Shown here one piece after another: positions 38,497-42,582 of a stretch of DNA of 42,582 nt. Source of the stretch: a virus. Position 1 is the stretch's first letter. The number at the start of each line of letters is the position of its first letter. The DNA is taken from the IMG/VR virus record IMGVR_UViG_3300037246_000359, positions 1 to 42,582 of that record, one strand, 5' to 3'. The position numbers and the translations under genes are program-made. Below the pieces are notes generated by a model. That model saw only the letters and a program-made list of their open reading frames with translations. It was not told where the DNA came from and did no database searches.

Positions 38497-38784
38497 TTAC
38501 GCTCCCGATGCGCTGAACCATACCGTAACATCAATAGTATCATCGTCACCGGTAATTCTGAGTCCTTTATCAGCGATCCATGAATTGTCCAAAAACACAT
38601 TGGACGTAGTAGCCAGTACATAGATTACACAGTAAGGCTCTGCGGCGGCATTGGTCAATGTGATCGTATGAGAGGCTTGACCACTATGAGCAACGAGAAT
38701 AGCATCAACCCGAATAGTGTCATCAGACACAATAAACGGGCTAGAAGTCATGTTCTGGGTTGAAACTTTAGTTGATACGTGCAT
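38497..38784 (-). CDS. Small beta-rich protein next to the tail gene
   Basis: This 95-residue protein has alternating Val/Thr/Ile residues and few charged helices, suggesting a beta-sandwich (SHTITLTNAAAEPYCVIYVL, then TIDVTVWFSASGA). It starts in a TAATG overlap with the stop of the tail protein gene. Location between tail tube and ejection genes and the beta-rich character suggest a minor virion protein, such as a decoration or tail-associated protein. Unrecognised. Confidence 0.45.
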   Translation of the reverse strand: MHVSTKVSTQNMTSSPFIVSDDTIRVDAILVAHSGQASHTITLTNAAAEPYCVIYVLATTSNVFLDNSWIADKGLRITGDDDTIDVTVWFSASGA

Positions 38785-41324
38785 TAGTTCTGGCCTCCTG
38801 CGCCAGCAATTCCGCCGCCTGCGGTTCCGGTGATCGCGAACTGACCCGGGCGTACCATGTAGTACAACTTGATGCCCATGATCTGTAGATCCTTGTTCTT
38901 CTCAGAATTGACCAAACGGATCCTCATGTACTCGCCAGGAGTCAGGTCCTGAGTGGGAAGCCGCATAAGGCTCTGTCCCGCGAGAAAGTCGAAGGTAAGG
39001 TCCTGGGTAGCGCGTAGGGTCGCGTTCTCGCTAGCAGAGTCGCTTGTGTCCACTGTGACGGTCCACGTATGAGCTGCCCCTGTGTTCTCCTTGATCCGCA
39101 GCTCGATATAGCGGGGTATGATCCGGCCAGTCGCACCTGTCATATTGTATGCCTCTGGCATAGCTCCCAGGCGCAGGAAGGCCGTCTGCACGGTCATGGT
39201 GATGGCCCGGTCCCTACCGGCATCATCAAGCCAATTCAGGGAATCCGGGGAGAGCATCTCGTGAACCATGCCTCCTGTGGTAGCCGCATATATCTTGAAG
39301 TCTCCGTTGTCGTCCTCCGCCTCCCAGATGTGCTGAATATTGAACGACGCGGGGTTAGGCACGATCTGGGAGTACCAGCCGGTACGAACCTCATCAATCA
39401 TGTACTGGTAGAAGTAGATGTCCGAGAAGACCCCCTCGGCGTCTTTATTGAACCAGAAGATGCCGTTGTCCTTCCGGGAGTGGACAGTGTGCGTCTGCTC
39501 CAGAGTAGTCTTGTTGAAGGCGTCAATACGGTCACGGATCACCTCAGAGATCTTAATCGTCTCACGGAGGTCATATAGTCGAAGGCCATCACGGTCCACA
39601 GCCCAGCCGACTTCTCGACCGGTACCTACGCCTCTCGGCCCCACACCGCCAAAGCCTTCGATGACCTTATCTACGGTGTAGTCGGGATTATCACCGATGA
39701 CCCGCCAATAGGAGGTCTCGGTGGTGATCACAACGCCTAGATAGGTCTTAAACATACCGGTGATTCGCTCGTCAAACTCAATGGCGTTCTGAATGGGGAA
39801 CGCCTGAGGCAAGTCGAATCGGCTGTAAGCTAGGATGGTCGGGTTAAGCGGATCGCCCGCGACGAACGCGGTGCGCTTCCAGATGAGAGCGATGCCTCCA
39901 CTGGGGGGAGGGCTATTGTCGAAGATCAGGTCGCCGAGGATCGGCGGGGTACCTGTACCCAGACCCACATCAGAAGTGGTGTCCGAGAATGTAGTGGTCA
40001 CGTTATCGTTGAGGGTTCCGAGGAACAGGAACTCTGATCCGGACGCAACGGTGCGGTAAAGCAGGCGCTTCACGACGGAGGGGTTCTTGGAAATAGGCAT
40101 ATCGGCTAGTTCGATGGCGCCGTAGTTCGTAGAGCCAGTAGTGTTATTGGCTACGACAGACTCGGGACCAGCATTGGACTCAAAGCCGGCATCGTCTACG
40201 AACGTGATCTTGTAGCTCCAAAGCGATGAGTCTGTCCGATTGAAGATGGTGTCGCCAGGGGTCCCGAACGTAGGAACGGGGGCACCTTGATCCAACGAGA
40301 CAAACTCATCCCAGTAAACGGTGGGAGTGTCGGAGGCGTTGTCAGTGAGGATTTCGAACCGGATACTAGCGAGGTTGTCGTCATCGATGTCGTTCCCGAC
40401 AGTCGTACCGAATTCGCCATCCGGGAAAGTCGAAAAGTCGAACACAAGGGTATTCCAGCCCTCGAACAGTCGTCCGATCTGGAAGTCGTAGCGGAAGTAG
40501 TTAGAGGCGAGAGTGGAATCAGACCCGACGTACACGGAGATACACCGACCACTGGTAGCCAGTAGACGGTAGGAATCCCTGGGGATGAAGACTTGCATCT
40601 TCGCCCGGTCCTCAATGACGGTCTTGATCTGGAACGGGGTGCGATTCAGATCCTCAATGTAGGACGTGGTACCTGCCGTGCCCTTGACCACCTTTACGGA
40701 GGTGCCATTCCAAGTGATGTCAGTATCATCCGTGGCAGTCGCATCAGACGTGGTGAAGATAGAGGCGTCACTGAAATCTTCAATGGCGCCTGGGAAGGTT
40801 TCGACAGCACCGGCATCGGTGAACAAGATCTCCTGTCCACCGGGAGCAGTAACGCCCCACTGGGTGATGCGTGTGCCGTCGTACTTAGACATCTGCCCAC
40901 GCTTACCAACGTCGAACGGGTCCTGGCTCGTAAAGAACAGGAACCGGTCGAGCACACCGCTTGTGCGGTACAGCGCGTCAGGTTCACCGGTCAGCAGCTC
41001 GGTGAGCGTACCATCAGTATTGATACTTTGAATGGTGGTACCGGCGCCGATGATTACAGCCCGGTCGATGGATCCAGAGAGATCCTGAGCCTTGTAGTTG
41101 GTGCCCCAGTAGATACCAGTAGTATTTCCGCCTTCGCTGTACTGAGCGTCGAGGACGAGCTGGTTACCGCGCAACTTAGAAAGAGAACCGTACTCCCGGA
41201 AGAAGTCGGCATTCTGACATTCACGTAGCTGGGTGACCTTGAGCGTTTCAGGGTTCTGCTTGGTGTAGAGACCCTCAAAATTGATCAAGTCCACCGAGGG
41301 CATCTTTGCTCGGTCAGCAGACAT
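38784..41324 (-). CDS. Large tail protein, T7 gp12-like position, with a carbohydrate-binding-like insertion
   Basis: This 846-residue protein is beta-rich and begins LINFEGLYTKQNPETL, the usual opening of podovirus tail tube (nozzle) proteins of the gp12 class (T7 gp12 is 794 aa). Residues 180-345 look like an inserted jelly-roll module: GWNTLVFDFSTF, then LASIRFEIL, then TVYWDEFVSLDQG, a pattern shared with carbohydrate-binding modules. WSYKITFVDDAGFESNAGP at about 365-385 is an Ig/fibronectin-like strand set. The gene lies between the 59-residue mini-protein and the 95-residue protein. A glycan-binding tail nozzle is a reasonable inference; the assignment is by position and fold pattern. 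Confidence 0.6.
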   Translation of the reverse strand: MSADRAKMPSVDLINFEGLYTKQNPETLKVTQLRECQNADFFREYGSLSKLRGNQLVLDAQYSEGGNTTGIYWGTNYKAQDLSGSIDRAVIIGAGTTIQSINTDGTLTELLTGEPDALYRTSGVLDRFLFFTSQDPFDVGKRGQMSKYDGTRITQWGVTAPGGQEILFTDAGAVETFPGAIEDFSDASIFTTSDATATDDTDITWNGTSVKVVKGTAGTTSYIEDLNRTPFQIKTVIEDRAKMQVFIPRDSYRLLATSGRCISVYVGSDSTLASNYFRYDFQIGRLFEGWNTLVFDFSTFPDGEFGTTVGNDIDDDNLASIRFEILTDNASDTPTVYWDEFVSLDQGAPVPTFGTPGDTIFNRTDSSLWSYKITFVDDAGFESNAGPESVVANNTTGSTNYGAIELADMPISKNPSVVKRLLYRTVASGSEFLFLGTLNDNVTTTFSDTTSDVGLGTGTPPILGDLIFDNSPPPSGGIALIWKRTAFVAGDPLNPTILAYSRFDLPQAFPIQNAIEFDERITGMFKTYLGVVITTETSYWRVIGDNPDYTVDKVIEGFGGVGPRGVGTGREVGWAVDRDGLRLYDLRETIKISEVIRDRIDAFNKTTLEQTHTVHSRKDNGIFWFNKDAEGVFSDIYFYQYMIDEVRTGWYSQIVPNPASFNIQHIWEAEDDNGDFKIYAATTGGMVHEMLSPDSLNWLDDAGRDRAITMTVQTAFLRLGAMPEAYNMTGATGRIIPRYIELRIKENTGAAHTWTVTVDTSDSASENATLRATQDLTFDFLAGQSLMRLPTQDLTPGEYMRIRLVNSEKNKDLQIMGIKLYYMVRPGQFAITGTAGGGIAGAGGQN

Positions 41325-41503
41325 TATTTGCCTCCGATCTGATTCTTGGGAAGGCGGTACTCCTTCTTCTTATGGTCGTACCAAGCCTTGTCGGTACTGC
41401 CTAGGGTACCACGATCTATGGCCTTGTCCCGAAGAAGGTTACGTTTCCTCTTCTTCGGATACTGACGCATCAAGTTCTCACCGAGATTAGCTACGGTGAT
41501 CAT
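41324..41503 (-). CDS. Small basic protein (59 aa) before the tail gene
   Basis: This 59-residue frame starts at 41503, 2 nt after the stop of the preceding gene, and its TAA shares bases with the ATG of the 846-residue gene (TAATG). It is very basic (YPKKRKRNLLRDK and DHKKKEYRLPKN). The exact coupling on both sides argues for a real gene. No ribosome-binding site is obvious, consistent with re-initiation. A DNA- or protein-binding tail accessory role is possible. Confidence 0.5.
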   Translation of the reverse strand: MITVANLGENLMRQYPKKRKRNLLRDKAIDRGTLGSTDKAWYDHKKKEYRLPKNQIGGK

Positions 41504-41505
41504 GT

Positions 41506-42198
41506 TTAGGCGTCAGCGTAATGCGGGTTGAATGGGGTGATCTTGTTGGTACTGACCATGCGCTGATCAATATACCGTTCCCAGTCCACTTCCCAGTCAC
41601 TCCTCTGTCTCAGGGCAGTTCGCATGGAACCGGTCTCCATAAGATTCTCCGAGTCCATGCAAGCGATAACGGAATCGAGGACAACCAGCTCATCGAAACT
41701 TCGGGGGAAGTCCGAGTGCATGGAGTCACCGTCGTTCTGCATAAGCGTCGGGAGGCCGTGGTACTCAATCCGTAGGCCGTCCGGGGAATCCTCACCCGGC
41801 GCAGGCTCCAGCACGAAGCCACCGCCGATGGGGCGGTAGGTCGCAGTGTAGGAGTCCCGGCCGTTGTTCACATCAGCAAACTTCACAGCGTAGTGACGCT
41901 CTTGGCGTTGCAGGGGAACCGTGGTCCCGTCCGACCGTACCAACTCCATCTTCTCCAGCCGCTCAAGTCCCGGAGGCCAAGCGTATCGTTCCTGCTGTGA
42001 GATGAGGTCACGAGTAGCTACGTTCGTGAAGAAGCCTTCGTGAGCCATAACGAGGTTAGCACAACGACGCCGGTAGGACACATTGATCTGCTGGTCAATG
42101 AAAGTGTTACTCCAGAAGGAATTGCCGGGGGCCAGCTCGTGAAGCCAGCGCCGAGTTCTATCCCTAAGTCCCGATAGATTGTCGTCAATCGTTGACAT
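41506..42198 (-). CDS. Head-tail adaptor / tail tube A candidate (T7 gp11-like position)
   Basis: This 230-residue protein precedes the large tail gene, the position and size class of T7 gp11 (196 aa). It is mixed alpha/beta: N-terminal helices (DDNLSGLRDRTRRWLHEL, then SFWSNTFIDQQINVSYRRRC), a beta middle (ATYRPIGGGFVLEPAPGED), and C-terminal helices (RSFDELVVLDSVIACMDSE). N-terminal helices rich in Arg and Asp and a late long helix are usual in phage adaptors. AAGGAG precedes the start. It is named by position, not by motif. Confidence 0.52.
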   Translation of the reverse strand: MSTIDDNLSGLRDRTRRWLHELAPGNSFWSNTFIDQQINVSYRRRCANLVMAHEGFFTNVATRDLISQQERYAWPPGLERLEKMELVRSDGTTVPLQRQERHYAVKFADVNNGRDSYTATYRPIGGGFVLEPAPGEDSPDGLRIEYHGLPTLMQNDGDSMHSDFPRSFDELVVLDSVIACMDSENLMETGSMRTALRQRSDWEVDWERYIDQRMVSTNKITPFNPHYADA

Positions 42199-42210
42199 AT
42201 TTTCTCCTTG

Positions 42211-42582
42211 TTAGAACTTGAAGCTAATGCCGCCTCGGCCGTACTTACCCTTGCGGCGCGCGGGGCCGCGCTGGTTCTCTTGCGAGACCTTCTTGTCGAT
42301 CGGGTTGCTGATCGGGCCGATGGTAGTGCTATCGCCGACCTTGAAGCCTCCAGCTTCCTTGCTACCCTCAATCTTGCTACGGATTCGCTCGGCCACCGTG
42401 GGCGGGGTCACCTTCGACTGGTCCGTATCCATGAGGACCGTGCGCTTGGGCGGAGGAGCATCCACGGTCTGCTGCTTCTGATAGCCGCTAGTCGGTCGTG
42501 CGACACTCTGCGTCTTGTTACGTCCAGCCAGCTCCTGCATGATGGGGCTATTCTTGAAGCTCACGCTAATGTTGCCGGGGAT
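42211..42582 (-). CDS. Virion-region protein (C-terminal part, runs off the window)
   Basis: The frame is open to the right edge, so the start lies outside the window; a GTG at 42564 is also possible as a start. The 123 visible residues are polar and disordered-looking, rich in Pro, Lys, Gln and Thr, and end in a very basic Gly-rich tail (RRKGKYGRGGISFKF). A 12-nt gap separates its stop from the start of the next gene. Composition alone does not allow a family assignment; it lies directly before the tail adaptor candidate. Confidence 0.5.
   Translation of the reverse strand: MPGNISVSFKNSPIMQELAGRNKTQSVARPTSGYQKQQTVDAPPPKRTVLMDTDQSKVTPPTVAERIRSKIEGSKEAGGFKVGDSTTIGPISNPIDKKVSQENQRGPARRKGKYGRGGISFKF

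Noticed and set aside
1-42582. tRNA genes, CRISPR arrays, insertion sequences, integrase or attachment sites
   Set aside because: No cloverleaf-like intergenic stretch, spaced direct repeats, transposase or integrase motif was seen; intergenic gaps are under 100 nt and are explained by promoters, leaders or terminators.

Overview
The window is an interior piece of the genome of a tailed, lytic-type bacteriophage, very likely a podovirus infecting a Gram-negative host. Genes are packed head to tail with 1-30 nt overlaps (ATGA, GTGA, TAATG junctions), there are no rRNA or tRNA genes, and there is no gap over 100 nt without a gene, promoter or terminator. The right third carries, on the minus strand, a set of virion proteins whose order and sizes resemble the T7 tail-tube and internal-core genes. 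The Gram-negative assignment rests on several predicted exported proteins and the podovirus-type ejection proteins; the host itself cannot be named. Both ends of the window cut through genes. Terminase, portal, RNA polymerase and an obvious endolysin are not present.

Layout, plus strand. 1-577: four tandem, translationally coupled, mutually related mini-proteins with a CxxCx(G)T...PCP zinc-knuckle signature, one of which begins with a detached GHTH metallophosphoesterase end. 574-5401: primase, promoter, a nucleoside deoxyribosyltransferase-like enzyme, small membrane and zinc-ribbon proteins, and a family A DNA polymerase fused to an N-terminal uracil-DNA-glycosylase-like domain. 5432-12586: dCMP deaminase, a UvsY-like candidate, a gp32-like ssDNA-binding protein in its own promoter-terminator cassette, a UvsX/RecA recombinase, SbcD/SbcC (gp47/gp46-like) nuclease and a ClpP-like protease. 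12583-15211: small membrane proteins, a PD-(D/E)XK nuclease, a large zinc-ribbon metallophosphoesterase and mini-proteins. 15216-19966: nucleotide metabolism (IMPDH/GMP reductase family, monomeric B12-dependent ribonucleotide reductase, ThyX) with a sulfotransferase-like protein. 19991-20532: a promoter / exported protein / terminator cassette. 20551-29313: a P-loop kinase-like protein, four glycosyltransferase genes including a three-domain fusion of 1028 aa, a cluster of small membrane proteins, an HNH-AP2 endonuclease and a peptide deformylase.

Layout, minus strand (transcribed right to left). 42582-38497: a partial protein, a T7 gp11-like adaptor candidate, a basic mini-protein, a T7 gp12-like tail protein with a carbohydrate-binding-like insertion, and a small beta-rich protein. 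A promoter at 38439-38458 then opens a second unit: GNAT acetyltransferase-like, citrate-synthase-like, sulfotransferase-like, and three internal virion (ejection) proteins of 355, 738 and 1344 aa, ending with a small exported protein that collides with the plus-strand genes at 29292-29313.

How it fits together. The plus strand makes and guards the dNTP pool (NrdJ, dCMP deaminase, ThyX, IMPDH/GMPR family, deoxyribosyltransferase-like), replicates by a PolA/primase/UvsX/SbcCD recombination scheme, and modifies glycans or other acceptors. The minus strand builds tail and ejection machinery. A nearly invariant 20-bp promoter-like motif (ACGGTATAATTAGGAAGAGG) occurs three times on plus and once on minus and probably coordinates both programmes. 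The points most worth a second look are the tandem mini-protein array with its GHTH fragment, the citrate-synthase-like/GNAT pair in the ejection operon, the promoter family, and the promoter-exported protein-terminator cassette.
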